Shown: piece by piece, positions 50,009 to 58,632 of the stretch
Position numbering within the stretch: the stretch's first letter is position 1
How the letters are laid out: each line of letters begins with the position of its first letter
Assembly (NCBI GenBank): GCA_020847985.1
Contig: JADLBC010000023.1
Coordinates: 124,001 to 188,000, forward strand
Length of the DNA: 64,000 nucleotides
Source: Dehalococcoidia bacterium
Lineage (GTDB): Bacteria > Chloroflexota > Dehalococcoidia > Tepidiformales > Tepidiformaceae
Direction of reading: 5' to 3'
The notes under the pieces: model-generated
Databases searched by the model: none
What the model saw: the letters and a program-made list of their open reading frames with translations, nothing else
Told to the model about the DNA's origin: nothing
Program-made: the position numbers and the translations under genes

Positions 50009-50079
50009 ACGGCTAAGGCTTCTGAGCATTTGTGAGAGGTTTGAGAAGGAGCGTTATGGCTCCCGTGAGTTCAAAAGAG

Positions 50080-50107
50080 TGGTAGCGCGTAGGGGATTCG
50101 AACCCCT
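50080..50107 (-). other. Probable attachment-site core at the tRNA-Glu 3' end
   Basis: The T-arm, acceptor strand and encoded CCA of the tRNA-Glu gene face the integrase. Elements with such integrases usually recombine within this 3' part and restore the gene from their own copy. The exact core cannot be set without the other end of the element, which is not in the window. Confidence 0.5.
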
Positions 50108-50156
50108 GATCTCCGCCTTGAAAGGGCGGCGTCCTGGGCCACTAGACGAACGCGCC
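50080..50156 (-). tRNA. tRNA-Glu (anticodon TTC)
   Basis: On the minus strand the cloverleaf is complete. The acceptor GGCGCGT pairs with ACGCGCT (one G-U). The D arm contains TCTAGTGGCCCAGGA. The anticodon arm is CCGCC-CTTTCAA-GGCGG with TTC at the anticodon positions. The T arm is AGGGG-TTCGAAT-CCCCT, with discriminator A and an encoded CCA. The length is 77 including CCA. It marks the junction of element and chromosome. Confidence 0.95.
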
Positions 50157-50202
50157 GTACGCAGACGTTACCATGCTCCGCCGCTTCGCACACCCGGGCG
50201 CA

Positions 50203-52431
50203 TCAGCGCGTGTTCTCCCAGTCCCGCCACCGCGAGTTCCCATCGCCCTTTTCGATGTAGTGGCCCATGCGTGCTGGGCTGCCGCCGCGGCCGGTGGGGT
50301 CCAGCTTCTTCATCAGCCACCACGCACCCACCGTGAGTCCGCACATCGCGCCCATCACGATCGCCAGCCGCGCGATGCCTCGCTGCTGGGCGCCCTTCCA
50401 ACCGTCGTATGCGTTGCTCGCGAGCTTGAGCGCCGTCGCCGGGTCGTCCGCGGCGTAGGCGGCTTCGGCCTTCGCCAGGTCCGCCGCCGGGTCAGTCCAG
50501 TACATGCCGATGCGCGTAAAGAACGATGGCTTGAATGCCGCCTGCTTCGCCTTCGCGACTTCGATCATCTTGCCCGCCGCCGCGTAGTTCTGGACGAACG
50601 TGCTCGCGCCCGTGGCCGCGTGCTGCGCGCCTTCGAAGTCCCCGGCCGCGTACTTCGCCTCGGCCTCGCCGATTCGCTTCCACCCGGCGTCCTCCGGTGG
50701 CCTGGCCTCGATCGCCTTGCGGCCGTCGACGATCGCCTTGATGGCCTGGCGCTGGTTTTCGATTACCCCCGAAATCCCCGCAAGCGTTTGCGAAGGCCAT
50801 GCCGCGGCCACGCCGCCATCCGTCGCCGGGAGCCCGGCCTCCGTGCCCGCTGCCTGCACGGCCGCGTAGGCGTCGAGCACCCGGTTCCCCTGCGTCACCT
50901 GCCCCGCGATCGCCCCGAAGGTCCACGCATCGAGGTTCGCCTGGATGTCCTTGGGCACGCCGCTGAACCCGTAGGTCGCGGCCCGCGCCGTCAGCGCCGT
51001 CACCTGGTCGTGAGCGGCGCGCCGCTCGCCGAGGAACGTCTTCGCCACTTCCGGCACCCACACCCACTCGAGGAAGAGCGAGTCCAGGTTCTTGCCGCTC
51101 ACCTCTTCGCCCCGGTCCATGAACCAGCGCCCATCGAGCGGCCACTTCTGCTCGTAGTCGTCCATCCGCGCGAGCACGGCCGTCATCGCCGCCGGCCCGC
51201 CGATCGCCTTCTCGTATTCGAACCAGAACGCGCCGGCCTTGCCGTACCAGTAGTACGGGTTGGTCACCTTCGAACCACCCCACCACGTCGCCAGCTGGTC
51301 CTTGTACCCGAACGTCGTCCAGCGCCAGTCTCGCGGCGCGATTCCAAGCGTCGCCGCGTTTCGCCGCAGGCCGTACTCCGCCAGCCCTTCCCAGAGCCAG
51401 CTCGTCTCCAGCTGGTACCCGGCCCAGAGGTGCGCGAGCTCATGGACGGTGACCTCGGCGTCGATCTCGCCCTGCTTCGCCATGAACACCTGGCCCTCGT
51501 CCGAGAACGCCAGCCCGGCGAAACCCATCTGCTCGATGGCGTGTGATTGGCGCATCAGCACCTTGTCGAACTGGTAGCTCCAGCCAAACGTGCTCTCCAG
51601 CATCGGCAGCGCCCGCTTCGCCATCGCGAACTGCTGGTCCGCCCACGCCTGGTCCCGCCGGAAATACTTCAGCGTGAGCGCGACCGGCCCTCGCTGCAGG
51701 TCGACCGTCCCCTCCAGCATCCCGACGAGCGAGCTATCGGTGATCGTCTGCGCGTAGGAATTGAAGTACGCGTCCAGCTGCTGCCGGCAGCGGTCGTCCC
51801 CCTGCGCACACTTGTTGAGCACGTCCTTGTCGTTCGTGTTGAGCGTGATCAGCGCCGCGTCGCCGCAGATCCAGCGCTCCATCGCGGCGTCCTTCACCGA
51901 CGCCGGCTGCGGCACCGCCAGCAGACATCCCGGCTCAAAGTACTTGTCCGATATCGCCGGTACATCGATGTACACAAACGAACCCGGCCCCTGGCTCGCG
52001 AAGCGCCCTTCGATCGCGCCCTTCTCGATGTGCAGGACTTCGTTGTCCTGCACCGGGATGTCGTAGGTCATCACCAGGTTCGCCCGCAGCGCGCCCTTCA
52101 GCGGCTTCTCAAGCGTCACCGATAGCAGCACCGGGATCCCCAGCGAGAGGTTCGCCGCCATGGTCTTGAACTCCAGCGGCGTGCCACCCTCCGTCGTGAC
52201 CTTGATGTTCTTCGCCCCCGGCATCGCCACGAGCCCGACCGTTTTCAGCTCCGCCGCGTTCGCCGACCCGACCTCCGCCTCCATCCGCGCCGTGATCTGC
52301 CCCTCGGCCACGTTCAGCGAGTAGTAGGTCTCCGAGGCGATGTTGAAGGTCGCCGCCTCCACGCTCCCGGGCAGCAGCGGCACGGCGGCAAGCACCGCGA
52401 ACAACAGGAGGGAGCGAACACGGATCCTCAT
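50203..52431 (-). CDS. Exported, membrane-anchored gluzincin metallopeptidase
   Basis: This 742-residue protein has a signal peptide (SLLLFAVLAAVPLLPGSVEA), a beta-rich N-terminal region and a gluzincin zinc site: VHELAHLWAGYQ, then WLWEGLAEYGLR (HExxH with the third Glu ligand about 19 residues on), as in M1-type peptidases. A helical region follows, and near the C-terminus a membrane span (LAIVMGAMCGLTVGAWWLM) anchors it. The GxMEN motif of M1 aminopeptidases is not seen, so it is an M1-like relative of unknown substrate. It is the first chromosomal gene beyond the tRNA. Confidence 0.8.
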   Translation of the reverse strand: MRIRVRSLLLFAVLAAVPLLPGSVEAATFNIASETYYSLNVAEGQITARMEAEVGSANAAELKTVGLVAMPGAKNIKVTTEGGTPLEFKTMAANLSLGIPVLLSVTLEKPLKGALRANLVMTYDIPVQDNEVLHIEKGAIEGRFASQGPGSFVYIDVPAISDKYFEPGCLLAVPQPASVKDAAMERWICGDAALITLNTNDKDVLNKCAQGDDRCRQQLDAYFNSYAQTITDSSLVGMLEGTVDLQRGPVALTLKYFRRDQAWADQQFAMAKRALPMLESTFGWSYQFDKVLMRQSHAIEQMGFAGLAFSDEGQVFMAKQGEIDAEVTVHELAHLWAGYQLETSWLWEGLAEYGLRRNAATLGIAPRDWRWTTFGYKDQLATWWGGSKVTNPYYWYGKAGAFWFEYEKAIGGPAAMTAVLARMDDYEQKWPLDGRWFMDRGEEVSGKNLDSLFLEWVWVPEVAKTFLGERRAAHDQVTALTARAATYGFSGVPKDIQANLDAWTFGAIAGQVTQGNRVLDAYAAVQAAGTEAGLPATDGGVAAAWPSQTLAGISGVIENQRQAIKAIVDGRKAIEARPPEDAGWKRIGEAEAKYAAGDFEGAQHAATGASTFVQNYAAAGKMIEVAKAKQAAFKPSFFTRIGMYWTDPAADLAKAEAAYAADDPATALKLASNAYDGWKGAQQRGIARLAIVMGAMCGLTVGAWWLMKKLDPTGRGGSPARMGHYIEKGDGNSRWRDWENTR

Positions 52432-52587
52432 GTCTTCAGCATCGGAGGCGCCCATGCCCGCTCGTAGCCGTGTTCACGCAACGGCAACCGCCCGGGAACG
52501 GGTTCGGCCGAACGCATCGCGGCCCGGCGTGTACCATCCGGCACGCGCCCGCGTCCGGCGATTTTCAGCTGCCCTTGATGAAGGAGT

Positions 52588-55500
52588 TCAGCTCGCGACG
52601 CCGGCCAGCCGCGCACCCGTCAGCCGCACGTTCCCCGATTGCCGCAGCAGCCCGCGCAGGCTCCGCGCGAGGTCCTCGGTCGCCTCGCAGCGCTGCAGGT
52701 CGAACTCGCTTTCGCGCCCTTCCGTGTCGTGGATCACGAGCCGCACTTCGTCCCGCCCCGGGTGGTCCTTGAGCACGCCCACGATCGCCTTCAGCAGCGC
52801 CTCGTCGGCCACCGTGTTCTCCGTCTCGTAGAGCGTGAGAATGAGCCGCGCGGCGTCGCCGTTGACTGGCGGCTGAACGCCCGGACGGGCCGCCTCCGTG
52901 GTCGCCGCGGCGGGTGGCGGCGGCGGTGGCGCCGGCTGGTGATTTCGCGCCGGCGGCCCCCCGTTCCGCTGCTGTTGCGCCGATGGCCCCGGTGCCGCCG
53001 GGTTCGCCTGCGCGCGCTCCGGCGGCGGCTGGCGCCGCTGACGTGGCTGCTCCACCTGCCACTGCTCCGCCGCAAATCCCACCACCGTGCCCTGCGCCAT
53101 GTCATATGGCGCCGCCTTGCGCACGTTCAGGTTCAGCCGGTCCGCCCGCTCGCGGCACTCCAGCGAAATCAACAGCACCTGCCCTTCCGCCCACATCTGT
53201 TCGCCCGTCAATTCGATGGCGTCGTTCCAGACCGTTACCTCGGCCGTCCCCGAGAGGTCCTCGAGGTCCACGATGTAGAACCGGCGTCCGTCGCGCGTCG
53301 CCCGCGCCTGCACCCGCCGGACGAGCCCGCCGACCGTCACAGTCTGCCCCGCGAGCTCCAGCGAGAGGTCCGCCAGCGTGTGCGACGTGTATTGCGAAAG
53401 GCCCGCCGCCGCCGCCCGGAACGGGTGCTCCGAGATGTAGATCCCGAGCAATTCCTTCTCCCAGCCGAGCATGACGTCCTGCAGCACCGGGCGGGGGTCC
53501 AGCTCCAGGCCCGGCATCGGCGTCGCCACCTGGCTGCCGAAGAGGTCGAACATCGTCGATTGGCCGCTCTCGCGCAGCTCCCGTTCCTTGCGCGCGAACG
53601 TCATCAGCCGTTCGGCGTGCGCCACCACCGTCCCGCGGTCGTACCCAAGGCCGTCGAGCGCGCCCGCCATCGCGAGGCTTTCCAGCGTGCGGCTCGTCGC
53701 GCTCGCGAGGTCCGCGCGCTTGCAGAACTCCTCGATGTCCCGGTACGGTCCGCCCTTCTCGCGCTCCGCGATGATCCCCTCCACCGCGCCCGAACCGACG
53801 TTCTTCACCACGCCAATCCCGTAGCGGATGGCCAGCGATCCATCTGGCCGCCGTTCGACCCCGAAGTTCTCGCCGCTCGCGTTCACGTCCGGCGGCAGCA
53901 CCTCGATCCCGAGCTTCGAGCACTCCGCGACGGCCGCCGCCACGCGCTCGAACGGGTCCGGCGCGCTCTTCGAAAGCGCCAGCAGCGCGCACATGTACTG
54001 CACCGGGTAGTTCGCCTTCAGCCATGCCGTCTGATACGCGATGGTGCCGTAGCTCCAGCTGTGCGCCTTGTTGAACGCGTACCCGGCGAACGGCTCGATG
54101 AGCGCGAACACCGCGTCGGCGTCGCCCTTGCTATACCCCTTCTCGATCGCTCCGGAGACGAACCGCTCGCGCTCGGCGGCCATGATCTCGGCCTTCTTCT
54201 TGCCCATCGCCTTGCGCATGATGTCGGCCTGGCCGAGCGAATACCCCGCGAACTGCCGCGCGATGAGCAGCACCTGGTCCTGGTACACGATCACGCCGTA
54301 CGTCTCGTCCAGCACGTTCGCCAGGTCCGGGTGGGGATAGCTGATCGCCACCTGCCCGTGCTTCGCCTTGATGAACGTCGGGATCTGCTCCATCGGACCC
54401 GGACGGTAGAGCGCCACCATCGCGCAGAGGTCCGCGATGTTCGTCGGTTGCAGCTCCTGGATGTACCGCCGCATCCCGCCCGAGTCCAGCTGGAAGACGC
54501 CGAAGGTCTCGCCCTTGCTCAGCATCTCCATGGCCTTCGTGTCGCCGTCCGGCAGCGCCACCAGGTCCAGCTCCGTGCCCGTCGTCTCGCGGATGAGCTC
54601 GACCGCCTTGCCGAGGATGGTCAGGTTCGAAAGCCCGAGGAAGTCCACCTTCAGCAGGCCGATCTTCGCCACCTGCTCCATCGCGAACTGCGTCGTCGGG
54701 ATGCTCGTTTCGTCGCCCCGGTTCGGGCGCTGCAGCGGCACCAGGTCGATCAGCGGGTCCCGCGAAATCACCACGCCCGCGGCGTGCGTGCTCGCGTGGC
54801 GCGCCACCCCCTCCAGCTGCTGCGCCGTCTCCACCAGCCGCTTCACCTTCGGGTCCGTCGCCACCGCTTCCTTCAGCTCGGCCGATTGTTCCAGCGCGTC
54901 CGCGAGCGTGATGTGGAGCGCGTTCGGCACGAGCTTCGCCACGCGGTCCGTCTCCGCGTACGAAATGCCCAGCGCGCGGCCGACATCGCGCACCGCCGCC
55001 TTCGCGCCCAGCGTCCCGAAGGTGATGATCTGAGCCACCCGGTCCTTGCCGTACCGCTCGTAGGCGAAGCGGATCATCTCGTCGCGCCGGTCGTCGGCGA
55101 AGTCGAAGTCCACGTCCGGCATCTCGCGCCGTTCGATGTTGAGGAAGCGCTCGAAGACGAGCCGGTTCGCCACCGGGTCGATGTCGCTGACGTTTAGCAC
55201 GTACAGCACCAGCGAAGCCGCCGCCGACCCCCGCACCCCCATCCGGATGCCCGCCGAGCGCGCGTAGTCCGCGATCTCCTTGACCACGTAGATGTAGTCC
55301 GTGAACCCCGTCTGCTTGAGCACGTCCAGCTCGTACAGCAGCCGCTGCTCCAGCTCCGGCGTGACCTCTTCGAAGCGCCGGCGGAGCCCCTTGAAGCAGA
55401 GTTCAGCGAGGTACTCCGCGCTATCGCGACCCGCCGGGATGGGCGGCTCCGGCAGCAGCGTCCGCTCGAATTTGAGGTCGAGATTGCATTCGTCCGCCAC

Positions 55501-56289
55501 CAGCCGCGTGTTGCTGATGAACTCCGGCGCCCCCGGGAAGAGGTCGAGCATCTCCTGCTCGCTCTTCACGTAGTACCCGCGCCCGTCGAACTTGTACCGG
55601 TCCTGCTGGTCCACCGTCGCGTTCGTACCGATACAGAGCAGCGTGTCGTGAGCGTCCGCCTCATTCGGGAGCGTGTAATGGCTGTCGTTCGTGGCCACCA
55701 CGGGGATGCCAAGCTCCCGCCCGAGGTCGGCGATCACCGGGTTCAAACGCGTGAACTTGGCGTCGCCGTGGTCCTGCACCTCAAGGTAGTAGTGCCCGTC
55801 GAAGACCTCGCGGTAGTACTGCGCGACTGCGATGGCACCCTCGCGGTCGCCCTCCTGCACGCGCCGATGAAACTCCGCCGAAGGGCACCCGCTCAGCACC
55901 GTGATCCCCGCGCTGTGCTGCTCGATGAGTTCGCGGTCGATCCGGGGCTTGTAGTAATAGCCCTCCAGGTTCGCCTTGGTGACCAGCGCGATGAGGTTCT
56001 TGTAGCCCGTCATATCGCGCGCGAGCATCAGCAGGTGGTAGGGCGAGCTGTCGCTCTTCTCGCGCCCGAAGCGGCTCCCCGGCGCCACGTACGCCTCGAC
56101 CCCGATAATCGGCTTGATCGCGCGCGCCGTCGCCTCCCGGTAGAAGTCGATCGCCCCGTACAGCGCGCCGTGGTCCGTCATGGCCACGGCTTCCTGGCCC
56201 AGTTCGCGCACGCGCTCCATCAGCGGCGCCATCTTCGTCATGCCGTCGAGGAGCGAGTATTCCGTGTGAGTGTGTAGATGGGTGAACAT
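52588..56289 (-). CDS. dnaE: DNA polymerase III alpha subunit
   Basis: This 1233-residue replicative polymerase starts at MFTHLHTHTEYSLLDG, the PHP-domain entry typical of DnaE; an in-frame start ten codons upstream lacks support. The catalytic Asp pair lies in EMPDVDFDFADDRRDEMI, followed by the conserved FGTLGAKAAVRDVGRALG and SYGTIAYQTAWLKANYPVQY segments. The C-terminal OB-fold is seen in GGLVRRVQARATRDGRRFYI, followed by a Pro/Ala-rich linker and a final domain. Size and order match DnaE1 rather than PolC. It is a housekeeping gene. Confidence 0.96.
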   Translation of the reverse strand: MFTHLHTHTEYSLLDGMTKMAPLMERVRELGQEAVAMTDHGALYGAIDFYREATARAIKPIIGVEAYVAPGSRFGREKSDSSPYHLLMLARDMTGYKNLIALVTKANLEGYYYKPRIDRELIEQHSAGITVLSGCPSAEFHRRVQEGDREGAIAVAQYYREVFDGHYYLEVQDHGDAKFTRLNPVIADLGRELGIPVVATNDSHYTLPNEADAHDTLLCIGTNATVDQQDRYKFDGRGYYVKSEQEMLDLFPGAPEFISNTRLVADECNLDLKFERTLLPEPPIPAGRDSAEYLAELCFKGLRRRFEEVTPELEQRLLYELDVLKQTGFTDYIYVVKEIADYARSAGIRMGVRGSAAASLVLYVLNVSDIDPVANRLVFERFLNIERREMPDVDFDFADDRRDEMIRFAYERYGKDRVAQIITFGTLGAKAAVRDVGRALGISYAETDRVAKLVPNALHITLADALEQSAELKEAVATDPKVKRLVETAQQLEGVARHASTHAAGVVISRDPLIDLVPLQRPNRGDETSIPTTQFAMEQVAKIGLLKVDFLGLSNLTILGKAVELIRETTGTELDLVALPDGDTKAMEMLSKGETFGVFQLDSGGMRRYIQELQPTNIADLCAMVALYRPGPMEQIPTFIKAKHGQVAISYPHPDLANVLDETYGVIVYQDQVLLIARQFAGYSLGQADIMRKAMGKKKAEIMAAERERFVSGAIEKGYSKGDADAVFALIEPFAGYAFNKAHSWSYGTIAYQTAWLKANYPVQYMCALLALSKSAPDPFERVAAAVAECSKLGIEVLPPDVNASGENFGVERRPDGSLAIRYGIGVVKNVGSGAVEGIIAEREKGGPYRDIEEFCKRADLASATSRTLESLAMAGALDGLGYDRGTVVAHAERLMTFARKERELRESGQSTMFDLFGSQVATPMPGLELDPRPVLQDVMLGWEKELLGIYISEHPFRAAAAGLSQYTSHTLADLSLELAGQTVTVGGLVRRVQARATRDGRRFYIVDLEDLSGTAEVTVWNDAIELTGEQMWAEGQVLLISLECRERADRLNLNVRKAAPYDMAQGTVVGFAAEQWQVEQPRQRRQPPPERAQANPAAPGPSAQQQRNGGPPARNHQPAPPPPPPAAATTEAARPGVQPPVNGDAARLILTLYETENTVADEALLKAIVGVLKDHPGRDEVRLVIHDTEGRESEFDLQRCEATEDLARSLRGLLRQSGNVRLTGARLAGVAS

Positions 56290-56561
56290 CTGCGGGAGGC
56301 CCAGTCTACACCCGCCCACCCCCGCGAAACAGGCAGTTATGGCGCCCTCAGCCCGGTTCGCGGTATGCGCGATACGGCCTCAATGTGCAGTCAGACGGCG
56401 GCCTGGAGGCGGACAGCACGCGGCGCCTCGCCGTCCTCGAAATGGCACGGGACCGCTTCGCGGATCCATCGCGCGCAGCGAATCCAGGTCGTCCGCATCC
56501 GTGAAGATCGCCTCCCCGAGCGCGCGCGCCAGCAACCCGCCCTCTCCGGCATCGGCTGCGC

Positions 56562-57503
56562 TTATTGTCCGAGGCAGACCGAGAGCGGCGTCCCCACCGA
56601 TGCGGCGGCGGCCACCGGCTCCTTGAACGTCGCCGTGTCCGCGACCTGGGCGCCCTTCGCGCGCAGGCACCCCGGTGCGTTGCCGTATGCCTGCGCCCGG
56701 CCCGAGCACATATCGACCAGCCCGTTCCGGTTCGCGGCCTTCTCGGCGACCTTCATCTCGTTCCAGTCCGCGTCGTCCGCGACGGCCACGCCCTCGGCGT
56801 CCATGCAGACGGCCATGTCGTGCCACAGCGGCAGCAGCCGCTCGTATGCCTTCGCCATCGACCATGCCTCGCCGACCGTGGAGACGAACCTCGCGTGGCA
56901 TGCGTCATACGCGACCCCCGCGCGGTCCAGGAGCTCGCGAGTGTCCGCCTGGAAGCCCCAGCGGAAGTCGGCCCCGCCCCACCAGGGTGTCTCGAAACGC
57001 ACGCCCGGCATCCCCGCGGTGGCGGCCACGGCGCAGGCATGCGCGGACTCGTGCGCGGCCGCGAGTTCGTCCCGCGTGACCACGCCATCTTCGAGCGCAG
57101 CCCGCTGCTCCGCCGGCGCCGAAGCCAGCAGCCGTTGGAACTCGCCTCGCGGGATCTCCCGCCGGTTGTCGTCCACCGCGAACCGTGCCATCGCCGCCGG
57201 CGCGTTCATGCTCCCCGTCGAAGTCACGTTCGCCGCGGTCGATGCCTGGCTTTGTGACGCTGCCGCGACCGGCGGGGCAGCCTCCGCCGCCGTGCCGCCC
57301 GTATCCCGGCTCCATGCGAAACCGAACCCCGCCACCAGCGCGGCGACGATGGCGAAACCCCCGACGCCGGCCTGGAAACTCCGATTGATAGTGAACCTCG
57401 CCTCATGCTTCGTACCCCTCCTGCACGGGGGCGCAAAACGCGAAATACCAATTTGGCGGCGGCCACCGTTACCGAGCCGGCACGGTACTTTCGCAGATTC
57501 CAC
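56562..57503 (-). CDS. Membrane-anchored hypothetical protein
   Basis: This protein (313 residues from a GTG at 57,503; the start is uncertain because no clear site exists in this frame) has one membrane span near residues 47-65 (VGGFAIVAALVAGFGFAW) and an Ala/Thr/Ser-rich linker. The region ALEDGVVTRDELAAAHESAH, then ACAVAATAG, follows the 'DGvvT..E...A...C...AG' pattern of small actinobacterial and Chloroflexota-type lipoproteins. Four further cysteines are present later. A strong AGGAGG site nearby serves an ATG in a different frame, so a start error or frameshift is possible. Confidence 0.55.
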   Translation of the reverse strand: MESAKVPCRLGNGGRRQIGISRFAPPCRRGTKHEARFTINRSFQAGVGGFAIVAALVAGFGFAWSRDTGGTAAEAAPPVAAASQSQASTAANVTSTGSMNAPAAMARFAVDDNRREIPRGEFQRLLASAPAEQRAALEDGVVTRDELAAAHESAHACAVAATAGMPGVRFETPWWGGADFRWGFQADTRELLDRAGVAYDACHARFVSTVGEAWSMAKAYERLLPLWHDMAVCMDAEGVAVADDADWNEMKVAEKAANRNGLVDMCSGRAQAYGNAPGCLRAKGAQVADTATFKEPVAAAASVGTPLSVCLGQ

Positions 57504-57612
57504 GGGATCGGGCTGTCTTTCCGCCGCGCCGTGGCTAGCCTGCCTCCAGCGGGTGAGCGGAGGTCGACCATGACAACCGGCGAGAACGCCCTCCCCGCCG
57601 CGCTACCGCGCG

Positions 57613-57801
57613 GTGGCGGAGCTGCTTGCCCGGGGCGCCTCCAACGCTGAGATCGCCGCCGCCCTCGGGCTCTCCGTCCGCACCGTCGAGGGCTACGTCT
57701 CCGAGCTCAAGGACCTGGCCGCCGTCCCCGACCGCGGCAGGCTGATCCTCTGGTGCAACGAAAACGCCGCCTGCGCGTCCCCACCGTCATCGCCCGAGTG
57801 A
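57613..57801 (+). CDS. Short LuxR-type helix-turn-helix protein, possibly truncated
   Basis: From a GTG at 57,613 the frame gives 62 residues: MAELLARGASNAEIAAALGL, then SVRTVEGYVSELKDL, a clear LuxR/GerE DNA-binding segment, and a short tail. The good ribosome binding site (GCGGAGGTCGACC) lies before an ATG at 57,570 in another frame, so a one-base error or a frameshift may separate start and domain. Its end overlaps the end of rsmE on the other strand. Confidence 0.5.
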   Translation: MAELLARGASNAEIAAALGLSVRTVEGYVSELKDLAAVPDRGRLILWCNENAACASPPSSPE

Positions 57802-58506
57802 CCGGAGCAACGCCACCGCCGCCACCGCCGCCGTCTCCGTGCGTAATACATTCGGCCCAAACCGCGCGAGCACCGCGCCCGCCGCCTTCGCCCGCGCGAC
57901 CTCGTCCGGCGTGAACCCGCCCTCCGGGCCTACTGCCACCACGACGCGACCCTGCGCCGGCACCGCGCGCGCTGCCTCCGCCCACGGCGGTCCCAGCGCA
58001 TCCCCAATTAACAGCATACCGGGACGCCTGCCGACGAGGTCCGCGAACTGCGCCGGCGCCTCCACCACGGGCACCGAGAGCCGCCCGCTCTGTTCCGCCG
58101 CCTCGATTGCGATGCGCGCCCACCGGTCCTGCCGCTGCGCCGAGGCTTCTTCCCCGCGCGCCGCGCGCGCCGTCACGATCGGCCGGATGATGTCCGCGCC
58201 CGCCTCCGTGCATTTCTCGATCGCCCAGTCGAAGCGGTTCGGCCGCACGAGCCCGCACCAGACTTCGACCACAAGCGGCAGCGGCGGCTCTTCGCGTACC
58301 ACCTCGGAAACGCGCGCGTGCACCTCGCCACGCGCCATCCCCGCGACCGTCGCCTGCCACTCTTTGCCATCGCCGCCGAACAGCCGGAACTCGTCGCCCA
58401 CGCGCAGCCGCACGACCTCGCTGAGCCGCCGCGCCTGGTCGTCGTTGAGCACGGTGACGCCGGGGCCCAGCCGTCCCGGCACATACAGCCTCGGCACGCG
58501 CGACAT
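57787..58506 (-). CDS. rsmE: 16S rRNA (uracil1498-N3)-methyltransferase
   Basis: This 239-residue SPOUT-family methyltransferase modifies U1498 of 16S rRNA. The N-terminal PUA-like part has RLYVPGRLGPGVTVLNDDQA and the catalytic domain has RFDWAIEKCTEAGADIIRPI. The knot region shows VAVGPEGGFTPDEVARAKAA and LGPNVLRTETA-type sequence (RFGPNVLRTETAAVAAVALL). The ATG at 58,506 is chosen because the conserved N-terminus begins there. Confidence 0.93.
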   Translation of the reverse strand: MSRVPRLYVPGRLGPGVTVLNDDQARRLSEVVRLRVGDEFRLFGGDGKEWQATVAGMARGEVHARVSEVVREEPPLPLVVEVWCGLVRPNRFDWAIEKCTEAGADIIRPIVTARAARGEEASAQRQDRWARIAIEAAEQSGRLSVPVVEAPAQFADLVGRRPGMLLIGDALGPPWAEAARAVPAQGRVVVAVGPEGGFTPDEVARAKAAGAVLARFGPNVLRTETAAVAAVALLRSLGR

Positions 58507-58632
58507 GGTCCGCATCGTGCGCCACCGCGGGCCCATGCTCCAGCCCGCCAGCCGCTACCCGGCGCCTGCGCTACATTGATCGTTCATCCGCGGCCGGAGC
58601 CACCGCTCGCGAGACCCAACAGGAACAGATTC

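Larger units (their letters stand above)
1..50079. mobile_element. Integrative conjugative element in tRNA-Glu (left end outside window)
   Basis: The segment carries an integrase beside the 3' end of a tRNA-Glu gene, an excisionase-like protein, VirB4, VirD4/TraG-like, VirB6-like, VirB8-like, VirB2-like and PrgI conjugation proteins, a transglycosylase, a replication-relaxation protein, two CHC2 primases, Rad52 and RadC-like proteins and a DUF932 protein. This set is what is known from integrative conjugative elements. Ordinary housekeeping genes begin right after the tRNA. The second attachment site was not seen, so the left boundary should lie before position 1. The Tad pilus and surface-protein genes sit inside the element and are taken to be cargo or part of its mating apparatus; that role is inferred. 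Confidence 0.82.

Noticed and set aside
52639-55197. 852-codon open frame on the plus strand
   Set aside because: It is antisense to dnaE and consists mostly of Arg, His, Leu and Val. No domain is seen.
57040-57085. HESAH in the membrane-anchored protein as a zinc-protease HExxH site
   Set aside because: The surrounding sequence fits the common 'DGvvT..E...A...C...AG' pattern of small lipoproteins. No third ligand or protease context is seen.
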